Assembly: GCA_902491565.1 (NCBI GenBank)
Contig: CABUIE010000026.1
Location: 1-12,297 of the forward strand
Origin: an uncultured Collinsella sp.
GTDB lineage: Bacteria > Actinomycetota > Coriobacteriia > Coriobacteriales > Coriobacteriaceae
Length of the DNA: 12,297 bases
Direction of reading: 5' to 3'
The position numbers and the translations under genes were made by a program. Every line of letters starts with the position of its first letter. Within the stretch, counting starts at the first letter, position 1. The notes beneath the pieces were generated by a model. It was not told the origin of the DNA and searched no databases. It was given only the letters and a program-made list of their open reading frames with translations. This document shows, piece after piece, positions 1-5,786 of the stretch.

Positions 1-56
1 GTCGCGCCCTTGAAGTTGAACGTCAGATTGTCCAAATGCGGCCCGCGCAGCGTCGA
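1..56 (-). other. Coding-like open frame without a visible start, cut by the window edge
   Basis: Read on the minus strand from base 56 down, one frame is open to the window edge and reads STLRGPHLDNLTFNFKGA. Third codon positions are G or C in 16 of 18 codons, the same bias as the real genes here. No ATG or GTG start with a ribosome binding site is visible; a TTG codon at 35..33 is the only candidate and has no clear Shine-Dalgarno sequence. A competing plus-strand frame ends at a TAA at 84-86, but its base composition by codon position is wrong for a gene (first positions very GC-rich, third positions about half). This could be the start of the next minus-strand gene or a decayed remnant. 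I do not recognise the peptide. Confidence 0.25.
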
Positions 57-58
57 GC

Positions 59-88
59 GGTTACGGCGTTTGGTAAAACGCCGTAACC
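59..88 (-). repeat. Perfect 13-bp inverted repeat just after lysS
   Basis: The arms are 59-71 (GGTTACGGCGTTT) and 76-88, separated by a 4-base loop, with no mismatch. The hairpin begins 3 bases after the lysS stop codon in the direction of transcription. Neither strand has a run of T after the stem, so it is not a canonical intrinsic terminator. It may act as an RNA 3'-end stabiliser or a weak terminator. The structure is seen directly; the role is inferred. Confidence 0.6.
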
Positions 89-90
89 CC

Positions 91-2055
91 CTAGTACATC
101 TTTGCGCCGGCGGGGATGGAGGCGTCGAGCTGAATCAGGTTGAGGCGCTCCTCGCCCTCCTCCTCGTGGACAGCGCTGATCAGCATGCCGCAGCTGGGAA
201 TACCCATCATCTTGCGCGGAGGCAGGTTGGTGATGGCGAGCAAGGTCTTGCCAACCAGGTCCTCGGGCTCGTAATAAGCGTGAATACCGGAGAGGATGGT
301 GCGGTCGGTGCCGGTGCCGTCGTCGAGCGTAAAGTTCAGCAGCTTCTTGGACTTCTTGACGGCCTCGCATGCCTTGACCTTCACAGCGCGGAAGTCGCTC
401 TTGGAGAAGGTATCAAAGTCGACGAACTCCTCAAACAGCGGCTCAACGGCGATCTTGGAGTAATCGAGCGTGGGCTTAAGCGACGTAACGAACGGGCTCG
501 CGGCGTTGCCGGCCTCGGCAGCCTTGGCGGCAGCGGCACCGGACTGGAAACCCTTCTCGGGCTTCATGTGCGGGAACAGCAGCACGTCGCGGATAGAAGA
601 CTGGTTGGTGAGCAGCATGACCACGCGGTCGATACCAATGCCAATGCCGCCCGCGGGAGGCATACCGTACTCGAGGGCGCGCACGTAGTCCTCGTCGTAC
701 TCCATGGCCTCGTCGTCACCGCCGGCCTTCTCGGCCATCTGGGCGGCAAAGCGCTCGGCCTGGTCGACCGGGTCGTTGAGCTCGGAGAACGCGTTGGCGT
801 ACTCGTGACCGGCAATAACCAGCTCAAAGCGGTGCGTCAGGCGCGGGTCGTCCTCAAAACGCTTGGCAAGCGGGCTGACCTCGATGGGGTAATCGCACAC
901 GAACGTCGGGTTGACGATGGTGTCCTCGCCCAGCTCATCGTAAATCTCGGCGATGATCTTGCCAGCAGTCCACTCGGGCTTGATCTCCAGGCCCTTCTCG
1001 CGCGCGGCGGCAGCAAGCTCCTCGACCGGCGTGTCGATGGTGACCTGCTTGCCGAGCACGTCGGAGACGATGTCGGTCATGGGACGGCTGGCCCACTCAC
1101 CAGAAAGGTCGATGGTCTGGCCCTGGTACTCGATGACCTCGGGGTTGCCGATGGCCTTGTTGGCAGCCTTGATGACACCTTGGGCGAGTGCCTTCATGCC
1201 CTCGAGGTCGGAGAAGGCACGGTAGGCCTCCATCGTGGTGAACTCGGGGTTGTGGGTAAGGTCCATGCCCTCGTTACGGAAGATGCGGCCGATCTCGAAC
1301 ACGCGCTCAAAACCACCGACGATGCAGCGCTTGAGGTGCAGCTCGGTGGCAATACGCAGGTAGCACTCCTGATCGAGCGCGTTGAAGTGGGTAATGAACG
1401 GCTTGGCAGTAGCGCCGCCTTGGATGGTCTGCAGGATGGGGGTCTCGACCTCCATGTAGCCGTCGGACTCCATAAAGCGACGGAAGGTGGAGAGAATCTG
1501 CGAACGCTTACGGAAGGTCTCGCGAACGTCGTCGTTGGCGATCAGGTCGACATAGCGCTGGCGATAGCGGGTCTCCTTGTCGGAAAGACCGTGGAACTTC
1601 TCGGGCAGCGGACGAACGGCCTTGGAAAGCAGGGTCGCGCTCTTAGGGGCAACGGAAAGCTGGCCGCGCTGGGTGCGCACAACCACGCCGGTCACGCCCA
1701 GGATGTCGCCCAAGTCGAGGGCTTTGAGCGTATTCCAGGCAGCCTCGTCCATGTCGTTGATGCGGCAGAACAGTTGAATCTCGGCAGTCGCATCGCGCAC
1801 GACGATGAACATGATCTTGCCCTGACCGCGCTTGGCGACCACACGGCCGGCGATCTTCACGACATCCTCGGTGTCCTCACCATCGGCAAGATCGGCGTAC
1901 TTAGTCTCGATATCGGCGACGTAGTCCTCAAGCTCAGAGTGCTCGGGATAGGGGTTCTGGCCCGCCTCGAACAGGGCGGCGCGCTTGGCCAGGCGGGTGG
2001 CGCGCTCGTCGTTGAGCGTCGATGCCTGATCGGCGGCGTTCTGGTTCTCTGCCAT
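91..2055 (-). CDS. lysS: Lysyl-tRNA synthetase, class II, with C-terminal EMAPII/Trbp111-type tRNA-binding domain
   Basis: The 654-residue protein attaches L-lysine to tRNA-Lys in the cytoplasm using ATP. An N-terminal OB-fold anticodon-binding domain spans about residues 65-145. The class II catalytic core spans about 165-500, with motif 2 around FRNEGMDLTHNPEF (259-272) and motif 3 around GGIGIGIDRVVMLL (469-482). Typical bacterial LysRS is about 500 residues and ends near residue 500 here. An Ala/Gly-rich linker (about 501-525) then leads to an extra domain at about 545-654. This has the hallmarks of the C-terminal domain of bacterial MetRS: DFRAVKV, KLLNFTLDDG, SGIHAYYEPEDLVGK, NLPPRKMMGIPSCGM. 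Start: ATG at 2055, preceded by GAGGAG with 7-base spacing. The gene lies downstream of greA behind a terminator-like hairpin, so it may have its own promoter or be controlled by read-through. Family assignment is very secure; the benefit of the fused domain is inferred. Confidence 0.97.
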   Translation of the reverse strand: MAENQNAADQASTLNDERATRLAKRAALFEAGQNPYPEHSELEDYVADIETKYADLADGEDTEDVVKIAGRVVAKRGQGKIMFIVVRDATAEIQLFCRINDMDEAAWNTLKALDLGDILGVTGVVVRTQRGQLSVAPKSATLLSKAVRPLPEKFHGLSDKETRYRQRYVDLIANDDVRETFRKRSQILSTFRRFMESDGYMEVETPILQTIQGGATAKPFITHFNALDQECYLRIATELHLKRCIVGGFERVFEIGRIFRNEGMDLTHNPEFTTMEAYRAFSDLEGMKALAQGVIKAANKAIGNPEVIEYQGQTIDLSGEWASRPMTDIVSDVLGKQVTIDTPVEELAAAAREKGLEIKPEWTAGKIIAEIYDELGEDTIVNPTFVCDYPIEVSPLAKRFEDDPRLTHRFELVIAGHEYANAFSELNDPVDQAERFAAQMAEKAGGDDEAMEYDEDYVRALEYGMPPAGGIGIGIDRVVMLLTNQSSIRDVLLFPHMKPEKGFQSGAAAAKAAEAGNAASPFVTSLKPTLDYSKIAVEPLFEEFVDFDTFSKSDFRAVKVKACEAVKKSKKLLNFTLDDGTGTDRTILSGIHAYYEPEDLVGKTLLAITNLPPRKMMGIPSCGMLISAVHEEEGEERLNLIQLDASIPAGAKMY

Positions 2056-2073
2056 AAGTTAGCTCCTCAAACT

Positions 2074-2106
2074 AAAACGCTCCCCAGGATTCGGTCCCAG
2101 GGAGCG
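2074..2106 (-). terminator. Terminator-like hairpin between greA and lysS
   Basis: On the minus strand, CGCTCCC (2106-2100) pairs with GGGAGCG (2084-2078), and a few further pairs, some wobble, extend the stem inward. It is followed by TTTT at 2077-2074. The plus strand also has A and T runs on both sides, so it could work in both directions. It lies 28 bases after the greA stop and about 20 bases before the lysS ATG, so it either ends the greA message or acts as an attenuator in front of lysS. Confidence 0.65.
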
Positions 2107-2134
2107 AAAACATACCTTTACGCGGGACCGTGGT

Positions 2135-2605
2135 CTAGCGTGCGATCTTGGCGATGGTGTAGACGCGAGTCTTGCCGGAAGGCGTAACGACCTCGACGGA
2201 GTCGCCCTCGCCGTGACCGATGATGGCGTGGCCGACCGGAGACTCGTTGGAGATCTTGTGCTCGAGCGAGTTGGTCTCGGTGGTACCGACGAGCGTGACT
2301 TCCATGACCTCGCCGTTGGGATCAATCAGCGAAACGGTGGAACCGATGGAGACGGTCAGGTCGCCCGTGGTGGCAGCAACCTGAGCGTTGGCGAGGATGG
2401 CCTGGATCTCGGCAATACGAGCGGCGTTCTGGGCCTGCTTGTCCTTAGCGGCGTCGTACTCGGAGTTCTCCGAAAGGTCGCCGAACGCGCGGGCTTCCTT
2501 GATGTCCTCGACGATCTCCTTGGCGTAATCGCCCTCACGCCAAGCGAGCTCCTCGACGAGCTTCTGGCGGCCCTCAGCGGTCAGTACGATCTGGCTTGCG
2601 TCCAT
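2135..2605 (-). CDS. greA: Transcription elongation factor GreA
   Basis: The 156-residue protein binds the secondary channel of RNA polymerase and stimulates cleavage of the backtracked transcript, so that stalled complexes can restart. The N-terminal coiled-coil domain (about 1-75) carries the signature EARAFGDLSENSEYDAAK, with the conserved acidic tip residues at about D43 and E46. The C-terminal FKBP-like domain covers about 80-156 (VGTTETNSLEH, PVGHAIIGHGEGD). Length is normal for GreA (about 158). An upstream in-frame ATG would add 10 residues, but the ATG at 2605 is preferred because GGGGAG lies 8 bases ahead of it and GreA proteins begin close to this point. It follows the tatA terminator, so it probably has its own promoter, though no convincing -35/-10 pair is visible. 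Confidence 0.97.
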   Translation of the reverse strand: MDASQIVLTAEGRQKLVEELAWREGDYAKEIVEDIKEARAFGDLSENSEYDAAKDKQAQNAARIAEIQAILANAQVAATTGDLTVSIGSTVSLIDPNGEVMEVTLVGTTETNSLEHKISNESPVGHAIIGHGEGDSVEVVTPSGKTRVYTIAKIAR

Positions 2606-2653
2606 ACGGATATCTCCCCAACTCTGATCAAACAATCAACTGTCAACAAAACG

Positions 2654-2686
2654 AAAAAGACCGGCTAGCCTGCGGGCAAGCCGGTC
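2654..2686 (-). terminator. Intrinsic terminator after tatA
   Basis: On the minus strand, GACCGGCT (2686-2679) pairs perfectly with AGCCGGTC (2666-2659). A further GCC/GGC pairing sits inside the loop. The stem is followed directly by TTTTT (2658-2654) and a second T run. It lies 25 bases after the tatA stop and separates tatA from greA. Confidence 0.88.
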
Positions 2687-2711
2687 AGGTGCTCACCCCA
2701 AAGGGATGGGA

Positions 2712-2987
2712 CTACTCTGCGTCCGCGTCGCTGTCCTCTGCCTGCTTCTTCTTGGCAGCAGCGAGCTTGGCCTCGAGCTCAGCGATCTCCTTGTCCTCCT
2801 CGGACTGCTCGACCACGACCTCCTCGGCCTGCTTGGTCTCGGCCTTATCGTCGCCCTCCATACCCTCGCGGATATTCTTGACGGTAGAGCCGAGGGACTT
2901 GCCGAGCTTCGGCAGGTTCTTGGGCCCGAAGATAATCAGGACAACGACGAGAATAATGATGAGCTCAGGAGCCCTCAGTCCAAACAT
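2712..2987 (-). CDS. tatA: Twin-arginine translocase subunit TatA/TatE family
   Basis: The 91-residue membrane protein of the Tat system forms the pore-like assembly that moves folded proteins with twin-arginine signals across the cytoplasmic membrane. Residues 8-20 form a short hydrophobic membrane helix (ELIIILVVVLIIFGP) with the conserved polar residue at position 8 and the FGP hinge. An amphipathic helix follows (KNLPKLGKSLGSTVKNI, about 23-39), then a charged, acidic tail with coiled-coil character (about 45-91) that is typical of TatA and poorly conserved. Start: ATG at 2987 with GGAGG 5 bases upstream. The frame stays open upstream into the tRNA gene, but those residues are not coding. 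It has its own promoter and terminator, so it is probably monocistronic. tatC is not in the window. TatA is favoured over TatB on the FGP-LP hinge pattern and length. Confidence 0.93.
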   Translation of the reverse strand: MFGLRAPELIIILVVVLIIFGPKNLPKLGKSLGSTVKNIREGMEGDDKAETKQAEEVVVEQSEEDKEIAELEAKLAAAKKKQAEDSDADAE

Positions 2988-3023
2988 GTAGACCTCCACA
3001 ATACAGCGAGACAAGCTCGAATG

Positions 3024-3052
3024 AGTATACCGCGGGTATCGCGGTATCACAA
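3024..3052 (-). promoter_or_regulatory. Sigma-70-type promoter of tatA
   Basis: On the minus strand, -35 TTGTGA (3052-3047) and -10 TATACT (3029-3024) are separated by exactly 17 bases. The predicted start of transcription is near 3017, giving a leader of about 30 bases before the tatA ATG. It lies just downstream of the tRNA-Pro terminator, as expected for a new transcription unit. Confidence 0.7.
3027..3047. repeat. Perfect 8-bp dyad filling the tatA promoter spacer (operator-like)
   Basis: ATACCGCG (3027-3034) and CGCGGTAT (3040-3047) form a perfect inverted repeat around a 5-base centre. It covers the whole 17-base spacer and overlaps the edges of both the -35 and the -10. This placement suits a repressor site. 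It is also too compact, and lacks a T run, to be a terminator. The binding protein is unknown. Confidence 0.45.
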
Positions 3053-3060
3053 CAATAGCT

Positions 3061-3089
3061 AAAAAAAGGGACCGCAAGAAGCGGTCCCT
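3061..3089 (-). terminator. Intrinsic terminator after tRNA-Pro
   Basis: On the minus strand, AGGGACCGC (3089-3081) pairs perfectly with GCGGTCCCT (3075-3067) around a 5-base loop, followed by a run of T (3067-3061). It begins 11 bases after the tRNA CCA end. Confidence 0.95.
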
Positions 3090-3099
3090 CCTCATGCTC

Positions 3100-3176
3100 T
3101 GGTCGGGTTGACTGGATTTGAACCAGCGACCCCTGCGTCCCGAACGCAGTGCTCTACCAAACTGAGCCACAACCCG
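3100..3176 (-). tRNA. tRNA-Pro, anticodon CGG
   Basis: The 77-base cloverleaf reads on the minus strand from CGGGTTG (3176-3170), which pairs with CAACCCG at the 3' end, followed by discriminator A and an encoded CCA (3102-3100). The D arm is GCTC/GAGC. The anticodon stem CTGCG/CGCAG encloses loop TTCGGGA, with anticodon CGG at 3142-3140 and G at position 37. The T arm CTGG/CCAG contains TTCAAAT. It reads the proline codon CCG, common in GC-rich genomes. A C1-G72 pair is usual for bacterial tRNA-Pro. It lies 49 bases after ispE with no terminator between, so it may be co-transcribed with ispE as well as having its own -10-like site. Confidence 0.97.
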
Positions 3177-3184
3177 TTAGCTCG

Positions 3185-3193
3185 ACTATAGTA
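3185..3193 (-). promoter_or_regulatory. Possible -10 region for tRNA-Pro
   Basis: On the minus strand the sequence TACTATAGT contains TATAGT (3190-3185), a good -10 match, and an overlapping TACTAT (3193-3188). Either would start transcription about 1 to 5 bases before the mature tRNA 5' end. No good -35 is seen at 16-18 bases upstream, so a true promoter is uncertain. Confidence 0.35.
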
Positions 3194-3225
3194 ACAAAGA
3201 TTTCCGTCGTGTGCTAGAGAAATTT

Positions 3226-4122
3226 TTACTTCTTTGGCACTTCGACGCGAACCGTGTTGGGAATGAACTGCGTCGCGCAGGACCACCAGCCGTTTTGCTG
3301 GGCAGCGTCGGCAAGCCTTTCGGCCATGGCGGCGGTGCCGCAAATGGCAAACGAGCAGGCACCCGATCCGCACACATCTACAGCAACGGTGCCGTCCTGT
3401 TTACGCAGCCAATCGAGAACCGTTTGAATCTGCGGCTCCATCTGTGCGGAAATGACACCCAAGTTGTTATGGATGAGTGCATATGCCGTCTCGGCATCAC
3501 CAGCACGCAAGGCAGAAGCTATCGCGCCGGGCTCGTCCGCAGGCACCGGGGCCTCGTCAAAACGTCGATAGGCTTCAATTGTCGAAACACTTGCCTCGCG
3601 CGGCTTGACCAACACGACGGGCGTTGCGGGCAGCGCGGGGTACTCAGTTGCCAGCACGTCTCCCCCACCTACGTAGAACGCAGGGCTCGCGTGCAAAAAG
3701 AACGGGACGTCAGCACCAATGCCGCGCGCGATGTCGTCGAGCACGGGGTCGGTGCGATCAATTCCCCAGAGCTCCGCCAAGGCGACAATGACCGCGGCCG
3801 CATCCGTCGAGGGGCCGCCCAAGCCGGCGCACAATGGAATGCGCTTCTCAATCGTCACGCAGATGTTTGCCTCGCGACCATAATGCTCGGCCATAGCAAT
3901 CGCAGCCCGATACGCCGTATTCTTTTGCATGGGAAAATCTGATGCTGGAACCGTCTGGACAGTCAGCGCCTGCGCCGGCGTGACCGTCACGGTATCGGAA
4001 AGACCGACGGCCGCCATCAGGGAATCGACCCTGTGGTAGCCGCGGTCATCGCGCTCGGTATAAACCCCCAGGTAGAGGTTAATCTTTGCCGGCGCGGAAA
4101 GGGTCAGGGACCAATCGGTCAC
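3226..4122 (-). CDS. ispE: 4-diphosphocytidyl-2-C-methyl-D-erythritol kinase (IspE), GHMP kinase family
   Basis: The 298-residue enzyme phosphorylates CDP-methylerythritol with ATP, the fourth step of the MEP isoprenoid pathway, in the cytoplasm. GHMP motif 1 is PAKINLYLGV (11-20); the ATP-binding glycine motif is PLCAGLGGPSTDAAA (96-110); GADVPFFL is at 136-143; motif 3 is GSGACSFAI (252-260). Length is normal for IspE. Some motifs differ from the textbook forms: GGPST replaces GGGSS, and GSGACSF replaces GSGPTVF. Start: GTG at 4122, 2 bases after the veg stop, with GAGGAG 8 bases upstream, so translation is probably coupled to veg. A veg-ispE pairing is also known from Bacillus, which supports IspE over another GHMP kinase. 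Confidence 0.9.
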   Translation of the reverse strand: MTDWSLTLSAPAKINLYLGVYTERDDRGYHRVDSLMAAVGLSDTVTVTPAQALTVQTVPASDFPMQKNTAYRAAIAMAEHYGREANICVTIEKRIPLCAGLGGPSTDAAAVIVALAELWGIDRTDPVLDDIARGIGADVPFFLHASPAFYVGGGDVLATEYPALPATPVVLVKPREASVSTIEAYRRFDEAPVPADEPGAIASALRAGDAETAYALIHNNLGVISAQMEPQIQTVLDWLRKQDGTVAVDVCGSGACSFAICGTAAMAERLADAAQQNGWWSCATQFIPNTVRVEVPKK

Positions 4123-4124
4123 CG

Positions 4125-4421
4125 CTAGTGCTCCTCGAGCTGATTGCCGAGCGGGGTAAAAATGTGCTCGCCGCTCTCGGGGTCGAACAGCTCGACCTGA
4201 CCGGTGAGGACATCGATGTACTGGTAGGACTGACGCGACTTGCGGCCACGACGCTCGTCAACCTCGACGATAAAGACGGCGGGGTGCACGCTCTTGATGG
4301 TGCCCATGCGCTCGACGACGCGGGTGCGGCCCATGTTGGCCTTCACCTTAACGCGATCGCCCACCATATCGGTCAGCTTCTCGTGGATGTCGTCGACGTG
4401 ATTGACTTCCATCTCTTCCAT
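4125..4421 (-). CDS. veg: Veg family protein
   Basis: The 98-residue protein matches the small Veg family, known from Bacillus subtilis, where Veg has been linked to biofilm regulation; its molecular role is not settled. Family-like stretches are VKVKANMGRTRVVERMG (24-40), HPAVFIVEVDE (46-56) and QSYQYIDVLTGQVELF (64-79). The fold is expected to be a small beta barrel. Start: ATG at 4421, with GGAGG 8 bases upstream. An upstream TTG that extends the frame to 4445 is rejected because the ribosome binding site lies inside that extension. A second ATG 9 bases further in has no well-spaced site. It is the first gene of a unit with ispE and probably tRNA-Pro. Confidence 0.88.
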   Translation of the reverse strand: MEEMEVNHVDDIHEKLTDMVGDRVKVKANMGRTRVVERMGTIKSVHPAVFIVEVDERRGRKSRQSYQYIDVLTGQVELFDPESGEHIFTPLGNQLEEH

Positions 4422-4448
4422 GAACAGGGCCTCCAGAAGGTGCAATTC

Positions 4449-4468
4449 AAAAAGGGGATAATACCCCT
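4449..4468 (-). promoter_or_regulatory. Short hairpin with T run in the veg leader
   Basis: On the minus strand, AGGGG (4468-4464) pairs with CCCCT (4457-4453) around a 6-base loop and is followed by TTTT (4452-4449). It lies between the predicted veg promoter and its ribosome binding site. The stem is only 5 bp, so it would be a weak terminator at best; it could be an attenuator or chance. Confidence 0.3.
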
Positions 4469-4488
4469 AAGATAGACAAAACTCTAAT

Positions 4489-4518
4489 ACTATAGCACCC
4501 TGCTGCCGTCATACGCAA
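4489..4518 (-). promoter_or_regulatory. Promoter of the veg-ispE unit
   Basis: On the minus strand, -35 TTGCGT (4518-4513) and -10 TATAGT (4494-4489) are spaced by 18 bases. Transcription would start near 4482 and give a leader of about 60 bases. The -35 overlaps the right arm of a weak AAGTAG/CTACTT inverted repeat (4517-4553) that reaches back to the dtd stop. Confidence 0.55.
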
Positions 4519-4551
4519 GTAGCTTAAAAAGCCCGGTCCCAAATTGACTAC

Positions 4552-4998
4552 TTACAGACTATCGGTGTCCAAGACGATGGTGAACGGACCGTCGTTGACA
4601 AGATCGACTTTCATATCGGCGCCGAAGATGCCATGTGCTACTTGCTCGACGTCCTCGCGCACAAGCGTCAAGAAGTACTCGTAGAGCTCGTTGGCGACAT
4701 CGGGGGCGCCGGCATCAGTAAACGACGGACGGCGGCCGTGGCGGCAGTCGGCAAACAGCGTGAACTGCGACACCACGAGCACCTCGCCGTCGACATCGGC
4801 AAGTGCCAGGTTGGTCTTGCCGTTCTCGTCCTCGTTGATACGCAGCCCGCGGAGCTTGCCCCACAGCTTGTCGGCCTCGGCACGCGTATCGCCATGGCCC
4901 ACACCCAGCAGCACCAGGTAGCCGCGTCCAATGCGGCCCACGCACTCGCCGTCGACCGTCACGCCGGCGTTGAGCACGCGCTGCACCACCGCACGCAC
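4552..4998 (-). CDS. dtd: D-aminoacyl-tRNA deacylase (Dtd)
   Basis: The 148-residue enzyme hydrolyses D-amino acids (and misattached glycine) from tRNA, and so protects translation from the wrong stereoisomer. Both family signatures are present: SQFTLFAD (77-84), with the catalytic-pocket Ser-Gln and Thr, and the C-terminal NDGPFTIVLDT (135-145), whose Gly-Pro dipeptide reads the chiral centre. Length is normal (about 145-150). Start: GTG at 4998, 3 bases after the rdgB stop, with GAGGAG 6 bases upstream inside the end of rdgB, so the two are translated from one message. A racemase gene (murI) lies upstream, which makes D-amino-acid housekeeping in this neighbourhood plausible, though MurI acts only on glutamate. 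No clear terminator follows. Confidence 0.96.
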   Translation of the reverse strand: MRAVVQRVLNAGVTVDGECVGRIGRGYLVLLGVGHGDTRAEADKLWGKLRGLRINEDENGKTNLALADVDGEVLVVSQFTLFADCRHGRRPSFTDAGAPDVANELYEYFLTLVREDVEQVAHGIFGADMKVDLVNDGPFTIVLDTDSL

Positions 4999-5001
4999 GG
5001 T

Positions 5002-5643
5002 CTACTCCTCGCCCGTCAGCTTGGCGGACAGATGCTCGAGCGCGTGGAAACGATGGCTGATGGCGTTCTTCTCGTCCGCCGTCAGCTCGGCCATGGTCTT
5101 GCCCGGCGTGTCGACCGGCAGGAACAGCGGGTCGTAGCCAAAGCCGTGATCGCCGCGGCCCTCGTGCGCGATAACGCCCTCGCAGGCGCCCTCACCATAG
5201 GTGACCAGACCATCCGTGTCGATGAGCGCGACGACACTCATAAAACGCGCGGTGCGATCCTCGTCTGCCACGCCTTCCAAGTTAACGAGCAGCTTGGCGT
5301 TGTTGGCGGCATCGTCGCCGTGAATGCCCGCGTAGCGCGCGCTATACACACCGGGCTCACCGTCCAGCGCGTCGACGACCAAGCCCGAATCATCGGCAAT
5401 GGCCATAAGGCCCGTCTCCTCGACCGCAGCCTGTGCCTTGATGATGGCGTTCTCCAAAAACGTCGTGCCGTTTTCCTCGGGGTCCTCAAAATCGCCCAGC
5501 TGGCCGAGCGCCACAAAGCGCACCTCGGGCATGACCTTGCCCAAAATGGCCTCGATCTCGGTGAGCTTATGGGCGTTGCCCGTTGCCACGACGATGGTCG
5601 CCGCCGGGTCGAGGGTGTCGATGTCAATCTTCTCAAGTGCCAT
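5002..5643 (-). CDS. rdgB: XTP/dITP diphosphatase (RdgB/HAM1 family)
   Basis: The 213-residue house-cleaning enzyme hydrolyses non-canonical purine triphosphates (XTP, dITP) to monophosphates and pyrophosphate, and keeps them out of DNA and RNA. Motifs in order: ATGNAHKLTEI (20-30), the phosphate-binding Asn/Lys segment; DDSGL (84-88), with the metal and catalytic acids; SARYAG (101-106); FGYDPLF (168-174); and KNAISHR (192-198), which binds the base. There is a short N-terminal extension of about 15 residues before the usual start of the fold. Start: ATG at 5643 with AAGGAGG 6 bases upstream. It follows the probable rph terminator by 114 bases and so may have its own promoter, not resolved here. 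It forms a pair with dtd. The murI-rph-rdgB order is also found in mycobacteria. Confidence 0.97.
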   Translation of the reverse strand: MALEKIDIDTLDPAATIVVATGNAHKLTEIEAILGKVMPEVRFVALGQLGDFEDPEENGTTFLENAIIKAQAAVEETGLMAIADDSGLVVDALDGEPGVYSARYAGIHGDDAANNAKLLVNLEGVADEDRTARFMSVVALIDTDGLVTYGEGACEGVIAHEGRGDHGFGYDPLFLPVDTPGKTMAELTADEKNAISHRFHALEHLSAKLTGEE

Positions 5644-5676
5644 GACTGGCCTCCTTGTCTCTATAGCAAGCCGCGT

Positions 5677-5708
5677 GAGGGGCGTTTGGGCACTTGACCT
5701 CTCCCCTC
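5677..5708 (-). repeat. Inverted repeat in the rdgB leader
   Basis: GAGGGG (5677-5682) and CCCCTC (5703-5708) form a perfect 6-bp inverted repeat around 20 bases, 34 bases upstream of the rdgB ATG. It has no T run on the minus strand. The rest of this 141-base gap shows no convincing promoter. A TATAGA at 5665-5660 is too close to the start codon to be a -10. Confidence 0.3.
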
Positions 5709-5757
5709 TCAGGCGATCGGACCTTTCAACGCAGCATTTCAGCAGATAAAACCTACC

Positions 5758-5786
5758 AAAATAAACCTGTCCCTTTTTGGCAGGTT
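5758..5786 (-). terminator. Probable terminator overlapping the rph stop codon
   Basis: On the minus strand, AACCTG (5786-5781) pairs with CAGGTT (5769-5764); inner CC/GG pairs extend the stem across a small bulge. TATTTT follows (5763-5758). The stem starts inside the rph TAA. The T run is broken by one A, so efficiency is uncertain. Confidence 0.6.

Noticed and set aside
10..2187. Open frame of 725 codons on the plus strand opposite lysS
   Set aside because: Shadow of lysS: same GC-periodicity artefact, no domain, and it runs through the greA-lysS terminator hairpin.
2641..2646. Consensus -35 TTGACA on the minus strand upstream of greA
   Set aside because: No -10-like hexamer lies 16-19 bases downstream, so it is not called as a promoter, although greA probably needs one here.
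5660..5665. TATAGA as a -10 for rdgB
   Set aside because: Transcription would start inside the ribosome binding site of rdgB, and no -35 is present.
5702..5716. CTGAGA-containing purine-rich stretch upstream of rdgB as a riboswitch fragment
   Set aside because: The rest of the conserved thiamine-pyrophosphate or other riboswitch core is absent, and rdgB is not an expected target.
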